DNA of 64,000 bases, from NCBI GenBank assembly GCA_027531565.1, contig JAPZSB010000002.1, positions 186,001-250,000 of the forward strand, written 5' to 3'. Below are positions 43,767 through 54,753 of the stretch, piece by piece. Under the pieces are notes generated by a model. The model did not search any database. It saw only the letters and a list, made by a program, of their open reading frames with translations, and was not told where the DNA came from. A program made the translations under genes and the position numbers. The DNA is from Beijerinckiaceae bacterium. GTDB lineage: Bacteria > Pseudomonadota > Alphaproteobacteria > Rhizobiales > Beijerinckiaceae. Positions within the stretch are counted from its first letter, which is position 1. The number at the start of each line of letters is the position of its first letter.

Positions 43767-45605
43767 ATGGCTTCGAACGGAACTTCCAAGGGCAGCGCCC
43801 CGGCCGTCAACGGCAAGGCCTATCCAATCACCGACCACACATTCGATGTCGTGGTGGTCGGTGCCGGCGGTGCGGGCCTCCGCGCGACGGTGGGTTGCAG
43901 CCAGGCCGGCCTGCGCACGGCCTGCATCACCAAGGTCTTCCCGACCCGCTCGCATACGGTCGCGGCGCAGGGCGGCGTGGCCGCGGCGCTGGCCAATATG
44001 GGTCCGGACGAGTGGAAATGGCACATGTACGACACCGTGAAGGGGTCGGACTGGCTGGGTGACCAGGATTCCATCGAATATCTCTGCCGGAACGCGCCTG
44101 CCGCGGTCTACGAGCTCGAGCATTGGGGCGTGCCCTTCTCGCGCACGGAGGATGGCAAGATCTACCAGCGGCCGTTCGGCGGCATGACGACCGATTACGG
44201 CAACGGCCCGCCCGCCCAGCGCACCTGCGCTGCGGCGGACCGGACCGGCCATGCCATCCTGCATACGCTCTACGGTCAGGCCCTGCGCAACTCGACCGAG
44301 TTCTTCATCGAGTATTTCGCCATCGACCTGATCATGGATGAGGAAGGCCGCTGCCGCGGCGTCATCGCCCTGAAGATGGATGACGGCACGATCCACCGCT
44401 TCCGCGCGCAGACCGTGATGCTGGCCACTGGCGGCTATGGTCGTGCCTATTTCTCGGCGACCTCCGCCCATACCTGCACGGGCGACGGCAACGCCATGGT
44501 GCTGCGCGCCGGCCTGCCGCTGCAGGATATGGAATTCGTGCAGTTCCACCCGACCGGCATCTACGGCGCCGGCTGCCTCATCACCGAGGGGGCCCGGGGC
44601 GAGGGTGGCTATCTCACCAATTCGGAAGGCGAGCGCTTCATGGAGCGCTATGCGCCGAGCGTGAAGGACCTGGCCCCGCGCGACATGGTCAGCCGCGCGA
44701 TGACGATGGAAATCCGCGAAGGCCGGGGCGTGGGCAAGAACAAGGACCACATCTTCCTGCATCTCGACCATCTCGATCCGGCGATCCTGCATGCCCGCCT
44801 GCCGGGCATTTCGGAAAGCGCGAAGATTTTCGCTGGGGTGGACGTGACGAAGGAGCCGATCCCGGTCCTGCCGACCGTGCATTACAACATGGGCGGCATC
44901 CAGACGAACTTCTACGGCGAGGTCGTCACCCTGAAGGACGGCAACCCCGACGTCGTTGTTCCCGGCCTGATGGCCATCGGCGAGGCGGCCTGCGTTTCGG
45001 TGCACGGGGCCAACCGCCTCGGCTCCAATTCGCTGATCGACCTTGTCGTGTTCGGCCGTGCGGCCGGCCTCCGGGCGGCGGAGATCCTGACGCCCGGCGC
45101 CAAGCAGGCTGAACTGCCGGCGGATTCGGCCGATCTCGCCCTGTCCCGCCTCGACCGGTTCCGGCATGCCAGCGGCGGCACGCCGACGGCGGAACTGCGC
45201 CTGCGCATGCAGCGCGAGATGCAGACGAACTGCGCCGTCTACCGGACCGGCGAGACGCTGGCCGAGGGTTCGAAGAATATCCACCAGGTCTGGAAGGCTG
45301 CGGATGATGTCCGCGTCACCGACCGCAGCCTTGTGTGGAATTCCGACCTGATCGAGACGCTCGAATTCGACAATCTCATCACTCAGGCGGTGGTGACGAT
45401 GGATTCGGCGCTCAACCGGACGGAATCGCGCGGGGCCCATGCCCGCGAGGATTACAAGGACCGCGACGACAAGACGTGGATGAAGCACACGCTGGCCTGG
45501 GTCGACGAGGAGAAGAAATCCGTCTCGATCGATTACCGGCCGGTGCATTCCTACACGATGACCAACGAGGTCAGCTACATCGCGCCCAAGGCGCGCGTTT
45601 ACTGA
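43767..45605 (+). CDS. sdhA: Succinate dehydrogenase flavoprotein subunit SdhA
   Basis: The 612-residue protein has an FAD-binding Rossmann motif ([19 protein letters not shown]). The covalent-flavin His is in [11 protein letters not shown]. Active-site signatures are [43 protein letters not shown] and [14 protein letters not shown]. It catalyses succinate oxidation to fumarate in complex II. It lies 15 bp after sdhD. Confidence 0.97.
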   Translation: MASNGTSKGSAPAVNGKAYPITDHTFDVVVVGAGGAGLRATVGCSQAGLRTACITKVFPTRSHTVAAQGGVAAALANMGPDEWKWHMYDTVKGSDWLGDQDSIEYLCRNAPAAVYELEHWGVPFSRTEDGKIYQRPFGGMTTDYGNGPPAQRTCAAADRTGHAILHTLYGQALRNSTEFFIEYFAIDLIMDEEGRCRGVIALKMDDGTIHRFRAQTVMLATGGYGRAYFSATSAHTCTGDGNAMVLRAGLPLQDMEFVQFHPTGIYGAGCLITEGARGEGGYLTNSEGERFMERYAPSVKDLAPRDMVSRAMTMEIREGRGVGKNKDHIFLHLDHLDPAILHARLPGISESAKIFAGVDVTKEPIPVLPTVHYNMGGIQTNFYGEVVTLKDGNPDVVVPGLMAIGEAACVSVHGANRLGSNSLIDLVVFGRAAGLRAAEILTPGAKQAELPADSADLALSRLDRFRHASGGTPTAELRLRMQREMQTNCAVYRTGETLAEGSKNIHQVWKAADDVRVTDRSLVWNSDLIETLEFDNLITQAVVTMDSALNRTESRGAHAREDYKDRDDKTWMKHTLAWVDEEKKSVSIDYRPVHSYTMTNEVSYIAPKARVY

Positions 45606-45615
45606 GGTCCGGGTT

Positions 45616-46395
45616 ATGGCCGAGTTCAATCTTCCGAAGAATTCCCGCCTGGTGGAGGGCAAGACCTGGCCGAAGCCGGCCGGGGCCAACAATCTCCGCG
45701 AGTTCCGGATCTATCGCTGGGATCCGGATGGCGAGAGCAATCCACGGGTCGATACCTATTTTGTCGATCTCGACGATTGCGGACCGATGATCCTCGACGC
45801 GATCATCTGGATCAAGAACAAGATCGACCCGACGCTCACCTTCCGCCGTTCGTGCCGCGAGGGTATCTGCGGCTCCTGCGCGATGAATATCGACGGGACC
45901 AACACCCTCGCCTGCACCAAGGGCATGGACGAGGTGTCGGGCGCCATCAGGATCTACCCGCTGCCACATATGCCGGTGGTGAAGGACCTCGTACCGGACC
46001 TGACGCGCTTCTATGCCCAGCATGCCTCGATCGAGCCCTGGCTCAAGACCGAGACACCGGCGCCGGAAAAGGAATGGCGGCAATCGCCGTCGGACCGCGA
46101 GCATCTCGATGGCCTGTACGAGTGCATCCTCTGCGCCTGCTGCTCGACGTCCTGCCCGAGCTACTGGTGGAACGGCGACCGTTATCTCGGCCCGGCGGCC
46201 CTGCTCCAGGCCTATCGCTGGCTGATCGACAGCCGCGACGAGGCAACCGGTGACCGACTCGACAATCTCGAGGATCCGTTCCGGCTGTATCGCTGCCATA
46301 CGATCATGAACTGCTCGAATGCGTGTCCGAAGGGCCTGAACCCGGCCAAGGCGATTGCCGAGATCAAGAAGATGATGGTGGCGCGGCAGGTCTGA
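45616..46395 (+). CDS. sdhB: Succinate dehydrogenase iron-sulfur subunit SdhB
   Basis: The 259-residue protein has a [2Fe-2S] motif [20 protein letters not shown] with its fourth Cys following. The [4Fe-4S] and [3Fe-4S] ligands lie in [16 protein letters not shown] and [17 protein letters not shown]. It passes electrons from SdhA to quinone. It is the last gene of sdhCDAB and is followed by a hairpin terminator. Confidence 0.97.
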   Translation: MAEFNLPKNSRLVEGKTWPKPAGANNLREFRIYRWDPDGESNPRVDTYFVDLDDCGPMILDAIIWIKNKIDPTLTFRRSCREGICGSCAMNIDGTNTLACTKGMDEVSGAIRIYPLPHMPVVKDLVPDLTRFYAQHASIEPWLKTETPAPEKEWRQSPSDREHLDGLYECILCACCSTSCPSYWWNGDRYLGPAALLQAYRWLIDSRDEATGDRLDNLEDPFRLYRCHTIMNCSNACPKGLNPAKAIAEIKKMMVARQV

Positions 46396-46423
46396 CCGGC
46401 GCGTCGTAACACGAGATCGACAG

Positions 46424-46448
46424 GAAGGCCGGGCATGTCCCGGCCTTC
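46424..46448. terminator. Terminator after sdhB, between convergent genes
   Basis: GAAGGCCGGG (46424-46433) and CCCGGCCTTC (46439-46448) form a 10-bp stem with a CATGT loop, followed on the plus strand by TTCAT. The MAPEG gene ends 7 bp further on from the opposite strand. Confidence 0.75.
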
Positions 46449-46454
46449 TTCATG

Positions 46455-46838
46455 TCAGGTGCCACGACCGGCCAGCGCGAACAGGCCGATCACCCCGAAT
46501 ATGCCGAGGCTCCAGACGATCGAGCGCAGGGTCGGCCGGTCCATCAGATAGGCGATGGTGTAGGCGATCCGGGCGAGCAGGATGCCGAGGGCGAGCCAGT
46601 CGACCGCCGAATTCGCGCCAAGGCGAAGATGCGCAACGAGAATCCCGGCGGTGAAGAAGGGCAGGAATTCGAAATGGTTCTGGTGGGCGGCATGGGCACG
46701 CCGGGCGAAGCCCTGCAACGAGCCGGCCCAGTCCCGCGGATTGCCGTTGTCATACCGGTTCGGGCCGGCCTTCGCGAGCGCGACAGTCAGGTAGGGCATC
46801 AGGCCCGCGATCAGGAGGCTCCAGAGGGCAAACGGCAT
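46455..46838 (-). CDS. MAPEG-family membrane protein
   Basis: This 127-residue protein has four hydrophobic helices and the motif RRAHAAHQNHFEFLPFFTAGILVAH, which matches the MAPEG fold (membrane-associated eicosanoid/glutathione metabolism family). Bacterial members are mostly uncharacterised; some conjugate glutathione. A separate soluble GST lies 0.9 kb away on the other strand. Confidence 0.88.
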   Translation of the reverse strand: MPFALWSLLIAGLMPYLTVALAKAGPNRYDNGNPRDWAGSLQGFARRAHAAHQNHFEFLPFFTAGILVAHLRLGANSAVDWLALGILLARIAYTIAYLMDRPTLRSIVWSLGIFGVIGLFALAGRGT

Positions 46839-47016
46839 TGTCGAATCCTGGTTGGCCTCCGTTTTACGCCCGAGGCTTCAGGCTGGATGCCTCGAAGATG
46901 CCTGATTTCTCGCTCAAGGCCCGGTTGGTGCCGAAAGTCAGGCCTTGTTCATGGCTTGTCAGCAATTATATGGGCACAAACCTGCGGAAACCGGGTGCTG
47001 GGACAGGGTGGTTCAC

Positions 47017-47682
47017 GTGCGTCAAGGCGTTGCATTGCGAATTCTGATGCTGGTGCCCCTGGGCGGGCTGCTGGCCGCCTGTGAATCAAGCTCGCGGCTG
47101 GGTTCGCTGCTGCCCGGCGAACCCTACCGCCCTGCGCGGAACGAGATCGCGGCCGCGCCGCCCCCGCTGACCCCGGCCCCGGCCGGAGAGGTCGAATCCT
47201 CTGCGCTGCCGCCGCCCCCGGGGGCCAATGTGGCCACGGCCCCGCCGCCGGTCGCCCCGGGCGAGCCCTTCCCGCCGGCCACCGGGACCATCAACCCGCC
47301 GCAGACACCGCCCCAGGGGCCCGTTCCCGGTGCCAACCCGGCCAATCGCGTTGCGACCGCGCCGGTCGCGCCGACGGTGAATGCCGCGCCCTCCGCGCCG
47401 ACAAGGACCGGCCTGATCGGCAATTGGTCGATGCGCGAGAGCAACGGCGCCAGCTGCCGCGTCACGCTGTCCAGCGCGCCGAAGCTCGATCTTTATGGTG
47501 CCGGCACGTCCGGCTGCCAGAACCGGGAGTTGCAGCGAATCAACGCCTGGGAGCTGGCGGGAAGCGACGTCATCCTCTATGAGCCGGGCGGGGGCGTCGT
47601 TGCGCGGCTCCGTCAGGCCGGCCAGCAGAACTTCTCGGGCGCGACCGCGAAGTCCGGTGCACCGCTGACCATGTCCAAGTAA
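47017..47682 (+). CDS. Omp19-like lipoprotein with AprI/Inh protease-inhibitor domain
   Basis: The product has 221 residues from a GTG at 47017, which gives a short basic N-terminus before the hydrophobic segment; an ATG at 47047 would leave no basic region. The lipobox is LLAAC. Residues about 30-140 are Pro/Ala-rich low complexity. The C-terminal 85 residues (GLIGNWSMRESNGASCRVTLSS, then GCQNRELQRINAWELAGSDVILYEPGG, with a Cys pair) match the Inh/Omp19 fold. Brucella Omp19 is an outer-membrane lipoprotein that inhibits proteases. The gene is monocistronic-looking, 39 bp before the GST gene. Confidence 0.82.
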   Translation: MRQGVALRILMLVPLGGLLAACESSSRLGSLLPGEPYRPARNEIAAAPPPLTPAPAGEVESSALPPPPGANVATAPPPVAPGEPFPPATGTINPPQTPPQGPVPGANPANRVATAPVAPTVNAAPSAPTRTGLIGNWSMRESNGASCRVTLSSAPKLDLYGAGTSGCQNRELQRINAWELAGSDVILYEPGGGVVARLRQAGQQNFSGATAKSGAPLTMSK

Positions 47683-47720
47683 GGGGCCGCGGACGGCCCT
47701 GTGCCGTCAGGAGGCCTTGT

Positions 47721-48353
47721 ATGACCGAATTTCGTCTGCACGGGTTCGGAGAATCCGGGAATGCCTACAAGGTAGCGCTGATGCTGGAACTCTGCAGCGC
47801 CGACTGGGAGGTCGTGCCGGTTGACTACTTTAATGGTGCCACGCGCAACCCTGAATGGCGCGCCGATCTAAACATCCAGGGCGAGGTGCCGGTCCTCGAG
47901 CATCGCGGCGAAACGCTCACCCAATCCGGCGTGATCCTCGATTATCTGGCGGAGGTTCTGGGCAAGTTCGGTGCGCGGGATTCCGGCGAGCGGCGCGAGA
48001 TCTGGCGCTGGATCCTGTTTGATAACCACAAGTTCACGAGCTATTACGGCACCTTGCGCTTCTTTTTCGGGATCCAGAAAACCGGCGAGACGCCCATCAC
48101 CGAGTTTTTCCGTGCCCGAGCGCGCGCGGCCCGGGGGGTGCTGGACCAGCATCTTGCTGCACGCTGTTTCGTGGTGGGCGAGCGCCCGACAATCGCCGAT
48201 TTCTCGCTTGCCGGCCTTGCTTTTTATGAGGATCCGACCGGAATCGATGATGCGGAGTTCCCGCATATCGAGGCATGGAAGGGCCGTATCCGGGCCCTGC
48301 CGCGTTGGAAGGGTCCGTATGATCTTATGCCGGCGTCATTGGCTAGGGGCTGA
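47721..48353 (+). CDS. Glutathione S-transferase family protein
   Basis: In this 210-residue protein the N-terminal thioredoxin-like domain has FRLHGFGESGNAYKVALMLEL and the glutathione-binding NIQGEVPVLEHRGETLTQSGVIL (cis-Pro and Ser). An all-helical C-terminal domain carries the N-capping motif RPTIADFSLAGLAFY. The substrate is unknown. It converges on a GNAT gene with 6 bp between stop codons. Confidence 0.92.
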   Translation: MTEFRLHGFGESGNAYKVALMLELCSADWEVVPVDYFNGATRNPEWRADLNIQGEVPVLEHRGETLTQSGVILDYLAEVLGKFGARDSGERREIWRWILFDNHKFTSYYGTLRFFFGIQKTGETPITEFFRARARAARGVLDQHLAARCFVVGERPTIADFSLAGLAFYEDPTGIDDAEFPHIEAWKGRIRALPRWKGPYDLMPASLARG

Positions 48354-48359
48354 GCGCGC

Positions 48360-48968
48360 TCAACCCACGCGCGAGACCGGAGGTGTTGCGGGCCGACGGG
48401 GCAACCAGAGCCGCGACCATTCCCAGCCATGGCCGGATGAGCGGGCCGCGGCGTCATCGATCGCTTCCCGGATCAACGAGATGATCGTCCGGCGCGGGGC
48501 CTCGACCAGCGCGACCGATTCATCGAGTTCGACGAGAATTTCCGCCGAAAACTTGCGAGCGAGCGCCCGCATCGGCGCGTTGTAGCGGAGGCAGCTCATG
48601 TAGAGGCGCCCGAAGCCCCGGTTCCGGGCAGAGCGGAGCGTCCGCTTGAAGAGTTCCGTGCCGATCCCGCAATTGCGCCAATCCGCCTCGACGGAAAAGG
48701 CAATCTCGGCCTCGCCGGTGAAAAGCTCGCCCAGAGGGCGCAATTCCGCCGCGCCGATCATCCTGCCATCGAGAAACGCGCCGTGGATGATGGCATTCAG
48801 GGTGATGCATCGGGCGGCATATTGCTCAAGGAACGCATCATTCGTGGCCGTGCCGAATCGCGTCCGCCGGCTTCCGGCATCCAGCGCCAGAAGATGGGCT
48901 TCGAAGGCCGGATGATCCGTCGGCAGCAGCTTCCGGTAGGTTATCCGGTCCAGGTCTGTATTGGGCAT
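48360..48968 (-). CDS. GNAT-family N-acetyltransferase
   Basis: This 202-residue protein has acetyl-CoA-binding motif A AEIAFSVEADWRNCGIGTELFKRTL (about 88-112), followed by LYMSCLRYNAPMRALARKF as motif B. The N-terminal YRKLLPTDHPAFEAHLLALDAGSRRTRFG resembles Pat-like GNAT domains that act alone. The substrate is unknown. It is divergent from zapE. Confidence 0.87.
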   Translation of the reverse strand: MPNTDLDRITYRKLLPTDHPAFEAHLLALDAGSRRTRFGTATNDAFLEQYAARCITLNAIIHGAFLDGRMIGAAELRPLGELFTGEAEIAFSVEADWRNCGIGTELFKRTLRSARNRGFGRLYMSCLRYNAPMRALARKFSAEILVELDESVALVEAPRRTIISLIREAIDDAAARSSGHGWEWSRLWLPRRPATPPVSRVG

Positions 48969-49155
48969 CGTTATCGTCCTTCAGCTTTCGCGTGACAGGC
49001 GCTCTCCCGATCTTTTGTTGCACCGCAATAAACTCCGCTTCGGGCTTTTCGATGGCAAGTTCCGTGCCGTTGAGCGCCTCCGGGTTCGACCACGCCTTGC
49101 GGTGGCGCCCCTGCTCATGCCAAAGAGCGACCGGAACAGCACGGGAAGACGCACA

Positions 49156-50331
49156 ATGGCGGGAGCGATTGCGGCACGGTATGCCGCGATGGTGCAGGAA
49201 GGCAGGCTCGAACCCGATCCTGCGCAGGCCCGGATCGTCCGCCGTCTGGATGCGCTGGCGGCGGAACTCGAGGCGCATCGCCTGGCCCGCAAGACCTCGG
49301 CGCTCGGCTGGCTGTTCAGCCGGAAGGCGCCGGCAGACCCGATCCGCGGGCTCTATCTCTGGGGTTCCGTCGGCCGGGGCAAAACCATGCTGGTGGACCT
49401 GTTCCACGAGCATCTCCAGGTGAAACGCAAGCGGCGCGCGCATTTCCATGCCTTCATGGCCGATGTGCATCAGCGCATCCATGCGTGGCGGCAGCAGGCG
49501 AAGCAGGGCCTCGTCAAAGGCGATGACCCGATCCAGCCCGTCGCCGAGGCTTTGGCCGAGGAAGCCTGGGTGCTGTGCTTCGACGAATTCGCTGTCACCG
49601 ATATTGCCGATGCGATGATCCTCGGGCGGCTGTTCCAGGCGCTTTTCGCGCGCGGGGTGGTGATCCTCGCCACCTCCAATGTCGAGCCGCAGCGCCTCTA
49701 CCATAACGGGCTCAACCGGGCCCTGTTCCTGCCCTTCATCGGGTTGATCGAACAGCGGATGGACGTGATCCGGCTCGATGCCCGGACGGATTACCGGCTC
49801 GAAAGGCTGCAGGGCCGGCCGGTCTATTACAGCCCGAACGGGGATGCGGCCCGGGCGGCGCTTGACGGCCTGTTCGCCGAGCTTTCGGGCGGGGCCGCAC
49901 CGAAGCCGCGCCCTCTCGATGTCGGCGGCCGGCAGCTGACCTTGCCGCAGGCCGCGGGCGGCATCGCGCGGGCAAGCTTCGACGAATTGTGCAACCGGCC
50001 ATTGGGCTCGCTGGACTATCTCGCGATCGCCCGGACCTTCCACACCCTGGTGCTGGACGACATTCCCGCCCTGACCTTCGACCGGCGCAACGAGACCAAG
50101 CGCTTCATCACGCTGATCGACATTCTCTACGAGCATCATGTGAAGCTGGTCTGCTCGGCCGAGAGGCCGGTCGAGCAGCTCTATGTCGCCGACCGTGGCC
50201 ATGAGGCGTTCGAATTCGACCGCACCATCTCGCGCCTGATGGAGATGCGCTCGGAAACCTACCTTGCCCTGCCGCATGGCCGGCCTGACAGCGAGGCTTC
50301 CGGCAATACGACGGGGCTGGTGGAGACATGA
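49156..50331 (+). CDS. zapE: Cell-division ATPase ZapE (AFG1 family)
   Basis: The product has 391 residues from the ATG at 49156; an ATG at 49117 adds 13 non-conserved residues. AFG1 motifs are GLYLWGSVGRGKTMLVDLF (Walker A), VLCFDEFAVTDIADAMILGRLF (Walker B) and ATSNVEPQRLYHNGLNRALFLPFI (sensor region). ZapE binds FtsZ and matters for division under stress in Escherichia coli. zapE just upstream of mdh is a common Hyphomicrobiales arrangement. It overlaps the tetR start by 4 bp. Confidence 0.93.
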   Translation: MAGAIAARYAAMVQEGRLEPDPAQARIVRRLDALAAELEAHRLARKTSALGWLFSRKAPADPIRGLYLWGSVGRGKTMLVDLFHEHLQVKRKRRAHFHAFMADVHQRIHAWRQQAKQGLVKGDDPIQPVAEALAEEAWVLCFDEFAVTDIADAMILGRLFQALFARGVVILATSNVEPQRLYHNGLNRALFLPFIGLIEQRMDVIRLDARTDYRLERLQGRPVYYSPNGDAARAALDGLFAELSGGAAPKPRPLDVGGRQLTLPQAAGGIARASFDELCNRPLGSLDYLAIARTFHTLVLDDIPALTFDRRNETKRFITLIDILYEHHVKLVCSAERPVEQLYVADRGHEAFEFDRTISRLMEMRSETYLALPHGRPDSEASGNTTGLVET

Positions 50332-50927
50332 GTTCCGCCGGCATGGTCGAGAGCGTCCGGAACCGCCTGATTGCCGCCGCAGCAACAGAGATCCGGCAGA
50401 TCGGCCCGCGCCGGATGACGATTTCGGGGATCGCCGGGCGGCTCGGCATGAGCCACGCCAATGTCTACCGCTATTTCGCCGACAAGGGCGCCCTGATCGA
50501 GGCCGTGCTGAATGGCTGGCTGCGGGTGATCGAGCAGCGGCTCCAGGATATTGTCGACGGGCCCGACCCGGCGGATGACAAGCTCGAGCGGTTCCTCGCC
50601 ACGCTGGCCCGGGCCTATGCCGATGCGGTTCATCAGGATCCGGGGATCTTCCACCTGCTGGCGGATCCTGAATTCACGCCGGCGGAAGCCGAACGGCACC
50701 GGCGGCGCGTCGAGGGCCTTGTCGAGCGGGTGATCGAGGAGGGGAACGTGACGCGCCTTTTCTCCGGCGGGGATTCCCGGCGCATGGCCGTGCTGGCCCT
50801 CGATCTCGGCTGCCGTTTCTGCGATCCCGGGATGGTCTGGCTGGGGCGGGCCGATTCCGTGGGTTCCGAAGCCCGGCGTGACCGCGTCGTGCGGTGGGTC
50901 GTGCGCGCGATGAGCGGTCGAAAATAG
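50328..50927 (+). CDS. TetR/AcrR-family transcriptional regulator
   Basis: In this 199-residue protein the N-terminal helix-turn-helix reads MTISGIAGRLGMSHANVYRYFADKGALIEAVL. The C-terminal ligand-binding part is helical and unassigned. Its ATG overlaps the zapE stop (ATGA), so it is cotranscribed with a division ATPase, which is an unusual partner. A perfect 9-bp inverted repeat, a plausible TetR-type operator, begins 8 bp after its stop (50936-50959). Confidence 0.9.
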   Translation: MSSAGMVESVRNRLIAAAATEIRQIGPRRMTISGIAGRLGMSHANVYRYFADKGALIEAVLNGWLRVIEQRLQDIVDGPDPADDKLERFLATLARAYADAVHQDPGIFHLLADPEFTPAEAERHRRRVEGLVERVIEEGNVTRLFSGGDSRRMAVLALDLGCRFCDPGMVWLGRADSVGSEARRDRVVRWVVRAMSGRK

Positions 50928-52204
<1,277 letters not shown>

Positions 52205-52285
52205 GGCCGTCGGCAAAGGGGAGCCGGCACTGGCCGGCTGCCCGCTGACTGCCCGACGCCGAATGCCACCCCGAAGGAATAACCG

Positions 52286-53479
52286 ATGAATATCCATGAA
52301 TATCAGGGCAAGGCGATCCTCAAGGCCTATGGTGCCAATGTCTCGGCCGGCTATCCGGCCATGACGGTTGCCGAGGCCGTGGAAGCCGCGAAGAAGCTTC
52401 CGGGCCCGCTCTATGTGGTGAAGAGCCAGATCCATGCGGGTGGCCGCGGCAAGGGCAAGTTCAAGGAACTGCCGGCCGATGCGAAGGGCGGTGTGCGCCT
52501 CGCCTTCTCGATCGACGAGGTCGAGAAGCATGCCAAGGAAATGCTCGGCAACACGCTGGTCACGATCCAGACCGGCGAGGCCGGCAAGCAGGTCAACCGC
52601 CTCTATATCGAGGATGGCTCGGATATCGAGAAGGAGTTCTACATCTCCATGCTCGTGGACCGCGAGACCGGGCAGACCGCCTTCGTCGTCTCGACCGAGG
52701 GCGGCATGGATATCGAGGCTGTCGCCCATGACACGCCGGAAAAGATCATCACCTTCTCGGTGGATCCGGCGACCGGCGTGATGCCGCATCACGGCCGCGC
52801 GGTGGCCAAGGCGCTGAACCTCTCCGGCGATCTCGCCAAGCAGGCGGAAGTGCTGACGGCTCAGCTCTACAAGGCCTTCGTCGAGAAGGACATGGCCATG
52901 CTGGAGATCAACCCGCTGATCATCACCAAGGATGGCAAGCTGAAGTGCCTCGATGCCAAGATCGGCTTCGATTCGAACGCGCTTTACCGCCATCCCGAGA
53001 TCATGGAACTCCGCGACCTGACGGAAGAGGATTCCAAGGAGATCGAGGCCTCGAAATTCGACCTCGCCTATATCGCGCTGGACGGCACGATCGGCTGCAT
53101 GGTCAACGGCGCCGGCCTCGCCATGGCGACGCTCGACATCATCAAGCTCTACGGCGCCGAGCCGGCGAACTTCCTCGATGTCGGTGGCGGCGCGACGGAA
53201 GAGAAGGTGACGGCGGCCTTCAAGATCATCACCGGCGATCCGAAGGTGAAGGGCATCCTCGTCAACATTTTCGGCGGGATCATGAAATGCGACGTCATCG
53301 CGCGCGGCGTGATCGGCGCGGTGAAGGCCGTGGGCCTCAAGGTTCCGCTCGTCGTCCGCCTCGAAGGCACGAATGTCGAGGAAGGCAAGAAGATCATCCG
53401 GGAATCCGGCCTCAACGTCATCCCCGCGGATGACCTTGATGACGCCGCCCAGAAGATCGTCAAGGCCGTCAACGGTTAA
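52286..53479 (+). CDS. sucC: Succinyl-CoA synthetase beta subunit (ADP-forming)
   Basis: This 397-residue protein has an ATP-grasp domain in its N-terminal part ([38 protein letters not shown]). The C-terminal CoA-ligase domain carries [14 protein letters not shown] and [16 protein letters not shown]. With SucD it converts succinyl-CoA to succinate with substrate-level phosphorylation. sucD follows after 20 bp. Confidence 0.97.
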   Translation: MNIHEYQGKAILKAYGANVSAGYPAMTVAEAVEAAKKLPGPLYVVKSQIHAGGRGKGKFKELPADAKGGVRLAFSIDEVEKHAKEMLGNTLVTIQTGEAGKQVNRLYIEDGSDIEKEFYISMLVDRETGQTAFVVSTEGGMDIEAVAHDTPEKIITFSVDPATGVMPHHGRAVAKALNLSGDLAKQAEVLTAQLYKAFVEKDMAMLEINPLIITKDGKLKCLDAKIGFDSNALYRHPEIMELRDLTEEDSKEIEASKFDLAYIALDGTIGCMVNGAGLAMATLDIIKLYGAEPANFLDVGGGATEEKVTAAFKIITGDPKVKGILVNIFGGIMKCDVIARGVIGAVKAVGLKVPLVVRLEGTNVEEGKKIIRESGLNVIPADDLDDAAQKIVKAVNG

Positions 53480-53499
53480 GGTCAGGCAGAGGAACCACG

Positions 53500-54387
53500 A
53501 TGTCCATTCTCATCAACAAAGACACCAAGGTCATCTGCCAGGGCTTTACCGGCAAGAACGGGACCTTCCATTCGGAACAGGCGATTGCCTACGGGACGAA
53601 GATGGTCGGCGGCACCTCGCCGGGCAAGGGCGGCTCGACCCATCTCGGCCTGCCGGTCTTCGACACGGTGGCCGAAGCGCGCAACGCCACCGGCGCCGAT
53701 GCCTCGGTGATCTACGTGCCGCCGCCGGGCGCTGCGGATGCGATCTGCGAGGCCATCCAGGCCGAGATCCCGCTCATCGTCTGCATCACGGAAGGCATTC
53801 CGGTGCAGGACATGATCAAGGTCAAGCGGGCCCTGACCGGCTCGAAGTCGCGCCTGATCGGCCCGAACTGCCCGGGTGTGGTGACGGCCGGCGAATCGAA
53901 GATCGGCATCATGCCGGCGAATATCTTCAAGCCGGGCAATGTCGGCATCGTCTCGCGCTCCGGCACGCTGACCTATGAAGCCGTGTTCCAGACCACGCAG
54001 GAAGGCCTCGGCCAGACCACCGCGGTCGGGATCGGCGGCGACCCGGTCAAGGGCACCGAATATATCGACATGCTGGAAAAGTTCCTCGCGGACCCGAAGA
54101 CGGCGTCGATCATCATGATCGGCGAGATCGGCGGTTCGGCCGAGGAAGACGCTGCCCAGTTCATCAAGGACGAGGCCAAGCGCGGTCGCAAGAAGCCGAT
54201 GGTCGGCTTCATCGCCGGCCGCACGGCGCCTCCGGGCCGCCGCATGGGCCATGCCGGGGCGATCATCGCCGGCGGCAAGGGTGGTGCGGAAGACAAGATC
54301 GCGGCCATGGAGGCGGCCGGGATCCGCGTCTCGCCGTCGCCCGCGCGGCTCGGCAAGACGCTGGTCGAGGTGCTGAAAGGCGCCTGA
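53500..54387 (+). CDS. sucD: Succinyl-CoA synthetase alpha subunit
   Basis: The 295-residue protein has a CoA-binding Rossmann domain ([20 protein letters not shown]) and [17 protein letters not shown]. The phosphorylated active-site His lies in [20 protein letters not shown]. It is the partner of SucC. The cupin gene starts 5 bp after its stop. Confidence 0.97.
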   Translation: MSILINKDTKVICQGFTGKNGTFHSEQAIAYGTKMVGGTSPGKGGSTHLGLPVFDTVAEARNATGADASVIYVPPPGAADAICEAIQAEIPLIVCITEGIPVQDMIKVKRALTGSKSRLIGPNCPGVVTAGESKIGIMPANIFKPGNVGIVSRSGTLTYEAVFQTTQEGLGQTTAVGIGGDPVKGTEYIDMLEKFLADPKTASIIMIGEIGGSAEEDAAQFIKDEAKRGRKKPMVGFIAGRTAPPGRRMGHAGAIIAGGKGGAEDKIAAMEAAGIRVSPSPARLGKTLVEVLKGA

Positions 54388-54392
54388 TCCAG

Positions 54393-54734
54393 ATGCGGAT
54401 GTCGGAGATTCCCTTCGGAACCACGGATTGGTCGGCGATCGCGCCGACCCGTCATCCCGGCGAGGCCGGCGAGGCGCTCTGGCGCACGCAGACCTTCGGG
54501 CCGCAGGAAAACCGCATTCGCGTCCGCATGGTCGAATACTCGGCCGGATACGTGTCGGACCATTGGTGCGAGAAGGGGCATGTCCTGCTCTGTCTCGAGG
54601 GCGAGCTGGAAACCACGCTCGCCGATGGCCGCCATTTCGTACTCCGGCCGGGCATGAGCTACCAGGTCGCCGATGGCGCGGAGCCACATCGCTCCCGCGC
54701 GCCGAACGGCGCCCGCCTTTTCATCGTCGATTGA
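54393..54734 (+). CDS. Small cupin protein with a D-H-W-C motif
   Basis: The product has 113 residues from the ATG at 54393, or 111 from 54399; neither start has a strong Shine-Dalgarno, so translation may be coupled to sucD 5 bp upstream. A single cupin barrel is visible: VRMVEYSAGYVSDHWCEKGHVLLCLEGEL, then DGRHFVLRPGMSYQVADGAEPHRS. The His and Cys in DHWC and EKGH could bind a metal. It matches the family called DHCW-motif cupin, whose function is unknown. It is wedged inside the suc operon, 19 bp before sucA. Confidence 0.85.
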   Translation: MRMSEIPFGTTDWSAIAPTRHPGEAGEALWRTQTFGPQENRIRVRMVEYSAGYVSDHWCEKGHVLLCLEGELETTLADGRHFVLRPGMSYQVADGAEPHRSRAPNGARLFIVD

Positions 54735-54753
54735 ACCGCCAGGGGACGTTCAG

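Noticed and set aside
43050-45692. An 880-codon open frame antisense to sdhC, sdhD and sdhA
   Set aside because: It crosses three well-supported genes and their intergenic gaps and has no recognisable domain.
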